A DNA stretch of 64,000 nt from Hyphodiscus hymeniophilus (lineage: Eukaryota; Ascomycota; Leotiomycetes; Helotiales; Hyphodiscaceae): NCBI GenBank assembly GCA_016508695.1, contig VNKQ01000003.1, positions 2,046,001 to 2,110,000 on the forward strand. The letters run 5' to 3'. Positions 12,784 to 23,614 of this stretch are shown piece by piece. The notes beneath the pieces were generated by a model, which saw nothing but the letters and a program-made list of their open reading frames with translations, was not told the DNA's origin and ran no database searches. Made by a program: the position numbers and the translations under genes. How positions within the stretch are numbered: position 1 is the first letter of the stretch; each line of letters begins with the position of its first letter.

Positions 12784-13872
12784 CTACACGACCCCATCAA
12801 TCCGTTGGAAATACCAGAGCTTCCCAATGTGAACAACCTGTTTGTTCAAAAGCCCCTTGTCAATGCCCAACTGTTCAATTTCCCCCTTCTCCTCAATCTC
12901 AATATCACCATTCAGCCACTTCAAAAATACGCCGACTCCTTTTCTATTCCGTTCCACGCCCATCTCCCTCAGGTATTCCAATCCCTGCTCCAGTCTTGGT
13001 TCCCTTACGACCGATTCTGCAAAGGCTTTTGCAACTCCCACCTGTTCCATACCAGGCTCTGTCTTTACGCTGCGTACTTTCAAGCCACCGCCCATAGCAA
13101 GCGGTCCTTTGATTTTTAGCCAAAACCTCGCATCCTGGCCCAACGTCCCAAGCGTTAGCTTAAACACAATACCCTCGCCCCGTCCAATTTTCCCAAAAGT
13201 CTTAGCGAATGAACATTCCCTCTCCACCTCATCAGCAAGCGGCTGTAGAGTGGCAAGTACAGCGGCCATCTCTTCCTTCGTGCCATTGGGTATGGAGCAC
13301 CTGTACCAACCTCCTCGAGAAACATGATAGATCCCAATGTCCGGGTTTGAGACATCGGCATATTCTTCATCAGGCTGCCATTTTCCATTTACAGATATTG
13401 AGATAATGACGAGGATTTTCTCTTCCAGTTGATTGAGCGCACATGCTTTCTGAACTCCAGGGCCCACCCATTCTCCCGCAATAATCAGCGGATGCCGTTC
13501 CTCGATCTCAATGCCTGGGTTCCGTTCTCGGAATCTTGCGTATATCCTTTCTTTCAGCTTTAGGATTTCGGGCTGAAGGGGGAGTGTCGTTTTCGTGAAA
13601 TTGTAGGGGTCATTTTCGAGGCTTAGGACTGCAACGTTCCGAGACTGAAGCTGGATTGTATTGTCGGCGTGGATGACTATGTCGTTGTGGGTGCCGTGTA
13701 GTTTAACTGTGCCGATCAGAGGGATTGAGAATGCATTCTTTGGCCAGTCAGGGGAATGTTTTCGAGCATACACTATGTTTTCGATGAAGTCTCGGTGCTT
13801 TCCAGATATCTTGGGGAAAAGTGTTGCCGCCCGTTCGGGCTCGTCAGTCGGGGGTGTTGTAAGCTAAGACAT
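12784..13872 (-). CDS. RNA-ligase-like nucleotidyltransferase; start disrupted by an in-frame TAG or supplied by an upstream exon
   Basis: The minus strand encodes about 360 residues with the nucleotidyltransferase motifs of the RNA_ligase family: motif I KLHGTHND (predicted adenylated Lys at about residue 57), QSRNVAVLSLENDPYNF, motif IIIa-like EWVGPGVQKACAL, motif IV GEGIVFKL and motif V FWLKIKG. Protein-like sequence extends upstream of the first usable codons (TLFPKISGKHRDFIENI) to 13863, but the well-placed CACAATG at 13872-13870 is followed by TCT and then TAG at 13866-13864. Either codon 3 is a CAG-to-TAG nonsense change, or TCTTAG is a 3' splice site and a short exon 14040-14017 (donor GTAATA) supplies the ATG in frame. 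The downstream body is fully open. Predicted role: adenylation and sealing of RNA 3'-OH/5'-P ends. Confidence 0.78.
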
Positions 13873-14496
13873 TGTGATGGTCGGAATGATGCTCGATGCG
13901 ATATGACCCAAACAATAAAATCCAGAAAGATTAGCTGTAATGTTTGGGAGTTTGAGTTCTGGGATCAAGCCGGTTTATATGCTGGTTGGGAAATAGCAAA
14001 CTCAGGCTTATATTACCCTACCATAGGTAAGAGTCAGCATTGACTCATGAGCTGAGGCTGCTCAGCCTACGCTACCGTTGGGTCCCAAGAATATAATAGC
14101 ACTACGATAGATGATATGAATCGCATTGCGACAAACCTCTTTAAAGCGATCGTCATTGATTGATTCGACTTTGGGCATTCTCGGAGCCAATGCAGAGCCT
14201 GCTGCATGAGGTATGAACGTGTACTGGCTACTGGTGTGCCGGAATCCTATGAACACATCCCTCAACCGCGACTTTATGTCTATTGTTTCGGAGTACACGA
14301 GAGCAATCGAATTCATTTGTCTCAACACAAGATAGCAAGTGATTGAAAATTGGGGTCAACTTTATCATGGGCAGTTCCACTCGAAACTGAGGACATGTGT
14401 GAATGAGTTGGCAATATCAAGTGTCGGGATGGCTTGAGGAAGAAAGTTGTATAACACAGTTACGCAGGCGAAATTGCAGAGAGACGGACGACATAT
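13873..14496. other. Intergenic region, about 620 bp
   Basis: Contains the possible short first exon of the RNA-ligase-like gene (14040-14017, minus). Nothing else recognisable. Confidence 0.4.
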
Positions 14497-15516
14497 TCAC
14501 AGCTTGCTCTTTGCCTTATCCCTGTTCTCCTGCGACATCCTCAACAACGCATAAAGGCTCTGTAACCTAGGCATCTCCAAGCCCTTCTCCCTCGCGATCC
14601 TAATCGGATTCCCAAGTATAACTTCCAATTCCATCTTCTTCCCCTGTTCCCAATCCAGCAGCATGCTTGGTTTGCTACCACTCGTATTCTTCATCGTGCT
14701 CTTCAGAATCTGTTCCGGAGTCGCCAAATCTGTCGGTAATGGTGTGCCTAGCACCTTCGGGGCTACGGATAGGACTTCCTCCATCACGCCTTTGAGATGC
14801 CGGTGGAGCTCGGGATCGGCGGACATAGCATTGTTGGTTGAGCCGTTGGATAGGACGGCGGAGGGGTTCATGGATGCGTTTATGGCAATCTTGTGCCAGC
14901 GAACCATTTGCAGCTTTGCGTGAGAGTAATCCTCAGCATCTTTGACACCTCCATCTTGTAACGCCTTGATGAACGTCTTGTTTCGCTCGATCGCCGTCTT
15001 CCCATCCCCGTTGTGGATTGTCGTGTCCGTGGATCCAGGCAGGTATGGCCCAATGCTGATCCTCGTCCAGCGATTATGTTTGATGACACCCGGTTCCGTC
15101 TGCGCTGCACTCACAATCGTGACGGCGCTCAGTACCGTCGCGGCAGGGAATCTCTTCGTGTAGGGTTCCTCCACGCCAAGTCCATTTTGTATCAGGACGA
15201 TCGCAGTATGCCCTTCCTTTACGAGCCCAACCAGGATCTCCGAGTCATCGCTGACGTCTGGAAGCGCTTTCGTGCTGACCACGACATAATCCCATACTAT
15301 GTTTGAATCGGAGGCTTCCCGGGGATTCGCGAGTGTGCGGTGCGGTGTGAAGGTATAGGATCCGTACTTGGGCGAGTCAACTTTGAAGCCGTTTGCTGCC
15401 ACTGCTTTGTAGTTGGAGCGGCAGACGACCGATACTTGGCAATTAGGTACTTGAGCAAGTCGCGAAGCGTAGAATGCTCCTACGGCGCCTGCGCCTACGA
15501 TAAGGACGTTCATCAT
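14497..15516 (-). CDS. 2-dehydropantoate 2-reductase-like (ApbA/PanE family) oxidoreductase
   Basis: Single exon, 339 residues from ATG 15516, which sits in a perfect GCCACCATGATG context; an in-frame extension of 43 residues upstream lacks family similarity. The N-terminal Rossmann motif VLIVGAGAVGAFYASRL (GxGxxG) binds NADPH. The C-terminal domain has WHKIAINASMNPSAVL, containing the Lys and Asn residues used for ketopantoate binding and catalysis, and LDWEQGKKMELEVILGNPIR, typical of ApbA_C. The family reduces ketopantoate to pantoate in CoA synthesis, but fungi have several paralogues and many act on other 2-oxo acids, so the exact substrate is open. Confidence 0.9.
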   Translation of the reverse strand: MMNVLIVGAGAVGAFYASRLAQVPNCQVSVVCRSNYKAVAANGFKVDSPKYGSYTFTPHRTLANPREASDSNIVWDYVVVSTKALPDVSDDSEILVGLVKEGHTAIVLIQNGLGVEEPYTKRFPAATVLSAVTIVSAAQTEPGVIKHNRWTRISIGPYLPGSTDTTIHNGDGKTAIERNKTFIKALQDGGVKDAEDYSHAKLQMVRWHKIAINASMNPSAVLSNGSTNNAMSADPELHRHLKGVMEEVLSVAPKVLGTPLPTDLATPEQILKSTMKNTSGSKPSMLLDWEQGKKMELEVILGNPIRIAREKGLEMPRLQSLYALLRMSQENRDKAKSKL

Positions 15517-16225
15517 GGTGGCTGAGGTGTAAACATTGACAGATGGGTAGGAGGGGGGATGCGCTTTGATCTTGGACCTCGGCAATTGTTGAGTGTGGAT
15601 CAATTGCGAGAACAGCTTCAAATGGGAGCAGCACGAATTTATCACTCAACTTTGGTCTTTTGATTAGATGTTTCCAGAAAATGGCCTGAAAATCCCTATT
15701 CGGATTAAATCCATTATAAGAATAGTTCTTGCATACCTATTATTACGTCTTTAATCTCTTCCATGACAAGCGTCGAGCCATCTCATCTTGACAGAGTGGC
15801 CGGTGCGATTATCTACAATTCCTTCCTTCATCCATCTCTCTACCGAATGCGTAGATGGTAGAGATTACGGCAGATTTTGCTCGATATTGAAGACAACTCC
15901 ATTTCGCTCAAGTGTGCTCGTGTGCGACAGCTTGTGCTCATCTCATCAAAGTTGAGTACCTTAGTATCAGGCAGTCTTTTGATGAATCATGATTGTATTG
16001 TACCGTACTGTACTGTAATTCCTATCGTAAAGATTACGTGCAAGCGATTGTAGTCAGAAATGTTGAGCCTCCTCCAACTGACAAAAATCCAATTTCAGCT
16101 GCAAAGCCAGTCTGTAGCCTCTGACCGAAGAGAGACGATCACTCTTCAAACAGCGAAGTTGTCAGACAAAAGAGATTCGTTAATCGTGCCAATAATTTGC
16201 CTTCGATATGCATCACTCCTGACCT
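15517..16225. other. Intergenic region, about 700 bp
   Basis: Promoter side of the ketopantoate-reductase-like gene and 3' side of the ankyrin gene. No coding or repeat structure recognised. Confidence 0.4.
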
Positions 16226-19200
16226 TTATGACATCCACTCGGATACAACATCAGGTCGTCCACCATCAACAATGTATCCGTTCGCGACCCATTGCCTGCC
16301 ATGTCGATTATTGCCAGCAAGACGCTTCGCAACCTCGTTCGCTTCGAACAGACTCACAAGTCTTCTCTTGCGTTTAAACTCGCCATCATATCCATCATTG
16401 ATCAGCTCCTGATCAACCTCCAAGCATATTTCGTAGGTACGTTTATTGCTTTCTTCTGGAGCCAAGCTAGCGGGAAGGAAAGATGAAGGGTGCTGGAAAA
16501 GAATAGAGTCGTAATCCTCACGATCTGGATTGTAATTGATCTTCGAGAAGACATCTGGAGGATCTTGGACAGTCGAAGTGAGATATAGATCTCGTGCCAT
16601 CTCGAGCGGAGTGCGCCCTGTTGCATTCTCTCGGTGCAGGAGGGATGGGTTGAGACTGAGGAGGAATGCTGTGATGCTGCTACGAGCTTCTTTGACTGCC
16701 ACATGCAACGGCAAATCTCCTTCGCCGTTGATCATCTCTAACTCGTCGCCCGTAGAGTACTTGGCCAGTATTTCAACAATGTTGGTCTCCTTCCAATTGC
16801 CTGTAGAACACGACATGAAATAAGCTAGCGGAGTCAATGCTCCTGGGTGACTATTGCATCGCTCGAGGAGCATTTCCTTCACAGCATCTTTGTCGAACAG
16901 ATCGATCATTGTTTGGAGTTTCTTACGGCCAGTTTTCGCAACTTTACGGTGACTGCCAAGTAATGCATGGATTGCGTTGCGATTAATCTTGTCGCGAGCA
17001 CGTTGGTTAGCTCCTGCTGAGATGAGGTAAGAGACAATGTCGTCACGTTCGGCATACAATGCGACATGTAATGGCGTCCAGCCCTCGGATGACTTCTGTT
17101 CAAGTGCCTCCGGGATGACCGAGACAAGGTGCTTGATCAATGCGACGTGTTTTGGCATGCTTGCTTTGTCGGATGGATTATACAGAATAGCGCAGTGAAG
17201 TGTGAGCTCGCCTGTGAAACATTAGAAATGCTATCGGAGTACAGTTGGAGCTCTCTATGAGGATTCCAACGGCTCGAATATTGCAAAAGGGGGAAGGCTT
17301 ACTCTTTGCACCAAGCCAAGTTCGAATCGTTCTATCAAATCCATTTCCTGATTCCTCTAAAGTTCGAATTCTCTTATCATGCTGATTGACGCCAGCAAAT
17401 TCCTTATATCGTCGCATTGGCGCATTGCTCATGAACCATTCCACCGACTCGACACTACCAGTTTTGGCAGCATGGAGAACTGGAGGAATCCGCTCTTCCA
17501 CAACTTGGACTTGATTATCAGGACCCTGAGCCCAATCTGTACGCTTCTTGCCACCAACCGTGAGTCCTTGGTAGTATTTAGGCTTTGTCTTGAGTTCAAT
17601 GCCGCTCTTCTTGGTCAAATCGTTCCAAGGAATGCCAACGCCGGTGGTCTTGATCATATAAGCAAGCATCTCAGTGCGCCCTAGCTCCATTGCTTTTCGG
17701 AAGAGGTCTCGGCTCATGGTGTAACTCTTTTGATCGTCTTCTTCTTCCGCGACAAGTGCTTGCTGCTCAGATCCCAACTCGATCATGAATTTTAATAAAT
17801 TCATATCGTCAGTCTCGACTGCATGCTCCATAAGTGTGATTTGACAATCGTCGGCCCTAGTCGAATTCGTGAAGCGTTTGGCCATACATCCCCAATCTAT
17901 TAGGTTTAGAGGCAATACATCGCTCCTCACAATATTTGAGACCTCGCCCAGATTGTCGATTGTGAATTTGTCACTGACCAGCTCCGAGAATATTGGGAGG
18001 TTTTCGCCATCATCTGACTCTTCGTCATCACTGTCAGAGGGAAGTATGTTCCATCGCTGACGGCTCGTGAGACCGTCTTCTTTGTGATATTGGGTGATGC
18101 AGATGTCGATGATTTTGCGAGCAAGATCTTGGTGGCCTCTAAGTACCGCGATGGAAAAAGGACTGAAACCATTGCCATCTCTGACTGCGATCTTCAAAGG
18201 AGGAACTTGAGCCTTGATATCTGTGGAAGGAGGTTCCCACGGAGCAAGAGTGAGACTCTTGATTGTGTCGAAATCGTTGCACCAAGCGGCTTCAAAGAGA
18301 ATATGATACCCGACTCGCTTGGTATCATTGAGATCTGGAACTTGAAAGATCAGTCTAGTGGCATAGCGCCATGGGTCGTGTGGTACGTCTCGTTTGTGGA
18401 AGGTTCTATCCTGTCGCTCTGGCAGACCAGGATGAAGTTGAGCGAAAGTCTTGGCACCAGCTGCAAGCAAAGCTTCCTCGGTACTTTCTAGTTCCTGGAT
18501 AAGCTTCATGATAGTCTGCTTCTTTTCCTTTTCGCCGTTTATCGTGTGCTCCTCGAGGGACTTTTTGTAGTTCTCGTGTGCTTCGGTATTGGTCCTCTGG
18601 ACCGATAGGTAATCGTGCGAAGCAGTCCAATGTTGATAACTGCCTTCAAGGAAATCACGAGTGTAGAATTTCTCGTCACGAAGAGTCTCTGGGACCTCCT
18701 GTGATGCATTCTTGGGCTCTCCTTTATACTCGCGCAATGTCTTTAGCTTCTTCTGAATCACGTCCAACAACGAATGCCCTATGCGATATTCAGCGGTAGG
18801 AGGATTTTCAATGATGCCATGAGCTTGCATCTCCAATGTATTTGCATCCACACCATGGGCCAGTAAGTCTTCGACTGACAGTCCCATACCTTTCACAGCC
18901 GCAGCAATGATTGGCTGAATAACGCTGTTCTTGTACGCGGTCATGTTCTGCTCTGGAGTGTGGTTCTTGGCATATTCGTTCATTGCAAGATAGATCTATG
19001 ACTGTCAGTTGCTGACTATGGAAGGACGGTTGAGATATTATTATACCTTGATCCATTCATCAAAAGTTATGGTTGGTTTGGCTCCACAAGACAACAACTT
19101 TGAAACCATGCCCTGGTAGTCTTTGGAAATTGCAGTCTTTAATGGCGAGTCACCATTTATTCCCATTCCCCAATAGCGGTTTGTCCTTGTGCATACCAAC

Positions 19201-21750
19201 CTGGAAAGGACAGAAGTAGCAGCAGGTCGATCATTCTCTAGCAGGGTATCTAGAACGTCGCTGTTATTTCCTGCGACAATGTAGTGAAGAGCGGAGACTT
19301 GGTTCATGTCGCCTTGGGCCGAGGATGCACCAAGCTTCAAGAGCAGCTTCACCATTTCTCTGGCACTTTCGATTGGAAGTGAAACTGCTAGGACTAGAGT
19401 CAGAATAGCGGCTCTAGCATCTGCGCTTCCAGGCTGCATGAGCTTGACTGGCAGAAGGACATCTGCTCCATACTCAGAGACAAGAAGATCCACAACATCA
19501 AGATGACCGTTTAAGATAGCCAGATGAAGTGGTGACAGTCCATAGTCCCATGCAATGGTATCAATATCGTAAACATCGGGATCGTCTTTAGAATCCTCAA
19601 GAACCCCATCCTGAAGGATTTTGTCAGTAAGACGACCTTATTCAGTGAAGGAGACTTCTAGGAGCGTACCTCCGTATCCTGCTTCTCCTTTTCGTCAACC
19701 TTGACGAACGATCCCATCGTCATCGAATCCGATCCCTCTTCGCTTTCCAGATCAATTTCAGATGCGTCGGAGTCGGGGACCGAATCGTCTTCTGTTTTGT
19801 TGAGTTCAACATAATTCACATCTCGCGAAGTATGTTGCTGCGCCTTCCTGGCAGCACGACGAGCGTCCTCCCGTTCCTCTTCCTCTTCTTTATTGGCTAG
19901 ACTCCTGTCCAGAAGAGTACGAACCATGTTCTTGCTTCCGCGCGCGGCTGCAATATGCAAAGCTGTACGTCCATCGACCAGCCTGGCAATCAATCTGGCA
20001 CCATGGCGTATCAAGCATTCGACAATTTCAAAAGTGGATGCCATTACGGCCAGATGAAGAGGAGTTCGTCCGGTGTAATCGCGGCGGTTGACATCCACAC
20101 CTTCTTGAGAGCACCAATCTTCCACGTGCTCGAGGTCACCATCAACAATCGCCTGACAAAGGCGAGCAGTATCTCCAACATAAGCCATGGTTGTCCACTC
20201 GTCATCGGTTATGGGATTGAAGCTTCCGATTTCCTGTCGTCCGGGATCATCGGTGATGAATTTGAGTTCACCAGAGACATAGGTCTTCAATTCATCATCA
20301 TAGCTCTTTATCTCTTCGTCTGTCTTGGGCAGCGGGCAGTATCCGCAGCAGTCTTGAATGACTTCTTCGGCGGTTCCAAAAAAGCAAGGGTGTCGATGGA
20401 GATAGACCTCACGATCGTCTTGCTGGTTCCATTCAGCGTTAAGAAGAAGATCTTTGGCGTAAAGCAAGCGGTTGATTTTGGCTGCATGATACTTAGGGCC
20501 ATAAGGAACAGTCATTGTATGGTAAGAGGAGACGTCCTCTTGTTCGACCCATTCTGCGACTTCGTCTTCTTCCTGGTCTTTGACGTTTCCTGTCATTCTG
20601 TATTGATGGCGAATATTCCGAGGAATAGCAGGTCTGCCTCTCTCCTTGCGACGCTGATCCATGTAAGAGTCTCTATCTGCACTCCTCGGCAACTTTTCGA
20701 GGATCAGCAGTCTCGCGAGACCCTGAGTACGCCCGAAAGATCGCTCGAAGATTGTTGGATCAATTCGATCGCGTTCGAGTAATGGCCAATGAACTTCAAA
20801 GCCACGATGACTATACTTGGACAAGCGGTTTTCGTACGATGGGGATCGTCGACTGAGGTCAATGGTGTTACATTGAGTCACGAAAGCCGCCACAGCTCGT
20901 GGTGCTGCGTAGACCTGTTGACCATCGCTATGTTTCCATTAGGTGGCCACAACATATCTTTAGGAAGTACTTACTATGCAGCACAAGCGCAATCAACATC
21001 GAATCCAGTGATGATCTGGGAGATCGAGTCATAGAGACGAAGCACAATCTGCACGTGTCGAGTAGGGTATTGGGACACGATCGTGATGGCATTCTTGCTT
21101 CTGATGGTTGTGACCTCCTGTAGAATGCTGTCCTTGATACTTCGCTCAATCTGCTTGATCTTCTCGAGAGCTCGTTCCTCATTAAGACCATACAAGAAGA
21201 GATCGACATCACTGGCAGGTGCCAGGCGTTCGTGGTAGTATTCTCGCAAGCTTCTCTTGCTGCCAGCCCACTTCTTGGGCACAGGCAAAAGAGCAGTAGT
21301 TACTGAGCTTCCGGCGGCGATAACGTTGTTCCAATCCAGGTCCATAAGAGAAGATTCGGAAAATAGGTTGAAATTACGCTGGAAATCCTTGAATGAAGGG
21401 ACGATAGCGGGTGCTCCATTAGACTTTCGCTCGTTATCTCTCAAAGTCATGAGATATCGGGACTTCTCGTCACCAGACTCCGTACCCAAGGATCGAGCTC
21501 TGACCTTGAGCTCTGTCTGTGGGTCGCCAGAGAAGAGCGGAACGAGGTTGACTTTGCCATCTTTGACGGCTGCGTGAGCGGGCTGTTGAGCGTAGACTTT
21601 GCGCAGTTCGGACTCATAAGCCTTGTAGGGCTGAAGAAGAGAGGCGATTGGAGTATCGGTGTTCTTCAACAGAAGTGAAATGAAGTCCTTGACAGGTGCT
21701 GGTAGCTTGGGCATCTCGATCGGTGCTGGGGTTTCATCGATGGTAGCCAT
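16226..21750 (-). CDS. Giant ankyrin-repeat protein with N-terminal nucleotidyltransferase-like motifs
   Basis: Five exons, 21750-20975, 20927-19670, 19610-19047, 18995-17303 and 17211-16226, join in frame to 1,758 residues. All introns are 47-92 nt with GTAAGT, GTACGC, GTATAA and GTAAGC donors. Residues 147-185 contain AAGSSVTTALL and SDVDLFLYGL, and residues about 248-254 contain GFDVDCACA. The G-S then D-x-D spacing, with a later acidic strand, resembles pol-beta-type nucleotidyltransferases; this is my inference. Ankyrin units include GRTPLHLAVMASTFEIVECL and GRTALHIAAARGSKNMVRTL (about 545-605), LSPLHLAILNGHLDVVDLL, and EGWTPLHVALYAERDDIVSY near the C-terminus, with acidic low-complexity linkers between. 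No signal peptide or membrane span is seen, so it is probably cytosolic or nuclear. The start at 21750 (GCCATG on the opposite strand) opens the conserved frame. Confidence 0.88.
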
Positions 21751-23614
21751 GTTGGGTGGAGTTGATAAATGTTGCAAGAAGCAAAAGATCACAGAAAGGA
21801 CCAAACGAGAATCTAGAATTTGAACCAAGGAAATCGCGGGTAGGGTTTTCGAAGCGTGCGGTGGAAGTTGGTTGCCGGTCTAGAATTCCGGCGATAGATG
21901 GGACCAGGCTTCGAATCGCAACTTGAATGCCAATGTGAAAGAATCAACTGTGATGGTGAAGGAAGAGACAAGGAGAATGATAAATGGGCAGCTTTATAAT
22001 AATCAACATCAAGCTGAGAGAAAAGTCGCGATCCAATTCACAGGTCTCGCGTGGTCCCGTGACGCTAGGTCACGACACTTTGATGCTATTTTTGGGCTGC
22101 AGCCTATGGCAGCCTGATGGTGCCCCACCTTTTTCTCCTGATGGCATCGGGAAGGTACGAAGGTACGAGACTTGACTTCTTTCCCACCACCACTCGATGC
22201 CAGACTGTTGTAACACAGGTCAGACAGAGTTTAACGCTCTTTTGCTTGAAAACAGCCGAGGATGATTTCCAGCGCATGAATGTCACGGAATGTGTGTGGA
22301 CTGAACGGGAAGTGTACTTGAAAATCTTTCGACATTAGAACAATGTTGGGTTACACTGGAGTAACAGAGCTCTGATGTGAATTGATGCATTGGAAGGGGT
22401 GGTACACTGGATTGCCTTCATTTCGGACCAACTTGGCCGACGTCAACACACCGGGCTGCAGATTTCCTAAGCATACTCTCTATGGATCCTGTACAAGTGC
22501 CACATCTCCGTTGCCAGTAGCCGCAACTAACTTGTCAACTTGACAGATTCAGCTGATTTTAAAAGCTACCAAACGCACCTTCATAGAGTAAAAGAAGAAT
22601 GGCATTACAACGGACGAACAGCAAAACGGAATCGATGTATACGGCGGTATTTCCGTTAAACAAGCACTTGCGAGATGAAAGTTCCCACTCTCGAATCACG
22701 ACTATTTGTTTGCAGCCCAGGAAAGAACTCCATGGACCTCAAATCGGAACAAAGTAAAGGCTACCTTACCCATCATCGCATTCGATCGTTGGTCGGGTTG
22801 GAGGCTTGACAGCTGAGTGCTGGCTCATCTGTCCCTAATTCTGTTCCTACAAAGACACAATGAGGAGCACGCGACAGTAAGAGCCATAATCTCAGACCAT
22901 GGTACCAAAAAGATTGTATCGCTCCAGTTACTTTGGTGAATTTGACTCCGGCGTAGGAGTTGGAGGAGAAGACCTGGATTCTCCGGAGGGCCGCGCTTTG
23001 ATCGTGGTAGGAATGTTTAGAAGGGGAGTGTTGTAATGGAAGGTATGAGACCGACCAAGGAACGGAGCGCGGAGTGAGAATGGGGTAGCTGGATGTGAGA
23101 AGGAGCTTTGGAGCATGTGAGTGGGAATCGGTGTTTCCCATCATGAGTGTTTGGCCTGGCCGTTTGTGCTGGACTTGTGATTGCGATGTAAACATCAACT
23201 GAGCTTCAGCGGGCGAAACCGTGATTAGTGATCATACAGTATCACATCGCTATCCTGAACGCCACAACAAGGCAAACTGGGATCCAGAAGAGCCCCGTCG
23301 AAGGTCCCATGGTCGCGAAGAAACTTCCGATCCTAAAGAAGAAGCTAATAAGTGCAATTCTCTCTTCTTCAAGATGAGAGAGAGGTCATTTTCTGTGGTC
23401 AATCACGGCAGCTTGTAGGATATGATTTTCACCCACCAAGCCCCTTTCTAGGCACTGGTTCAGGGCATTGTGGTCACCGTACTCGGTAGCTACTCGTACG
23501 ATAAGGTAATATTAGTCTGGCAGGCGGCTACTCATCTCGTACTCGAGTACCTCGACACATGCTCCCTACACTCATTTTGAACACAAATCGAATGGTCTGC
23601 CGGCCCTGACTGCT
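21751..23614. other. Intergenic region, about 1.9 kb, between divergent ankyrin and Zn2Cys6 genes
   Basis: Holds both promoters. A minus-strand open stretch at 22773-23198 is Ser/His/Leu-rich without domains and was not accepted. No repeat or RNA gene recognised. Confidence 0.45.

Noticed and set aside
12356..12784. 142-codon minus-strand frame between RNA ligase and YwbE genes
   Set aside because: Overlaps the upstream extension of the YwbE-like gene in another frame; Cys/Arg-rich without motif.
19955..20782. 275-codon open frame on the plus strand inside the ankyrin gene
   Set aside because: It lies wholly antisense to exon 2 of a gene with clear domains and shows no family motif; a shadow frame.
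22773..23198. 141-codon minus-strand open frame in the ankyrin/Zn2Cys6 intergenic region
   Set aside because: Composition is Ser/Leu/His-rich without domain, start context or splice support.
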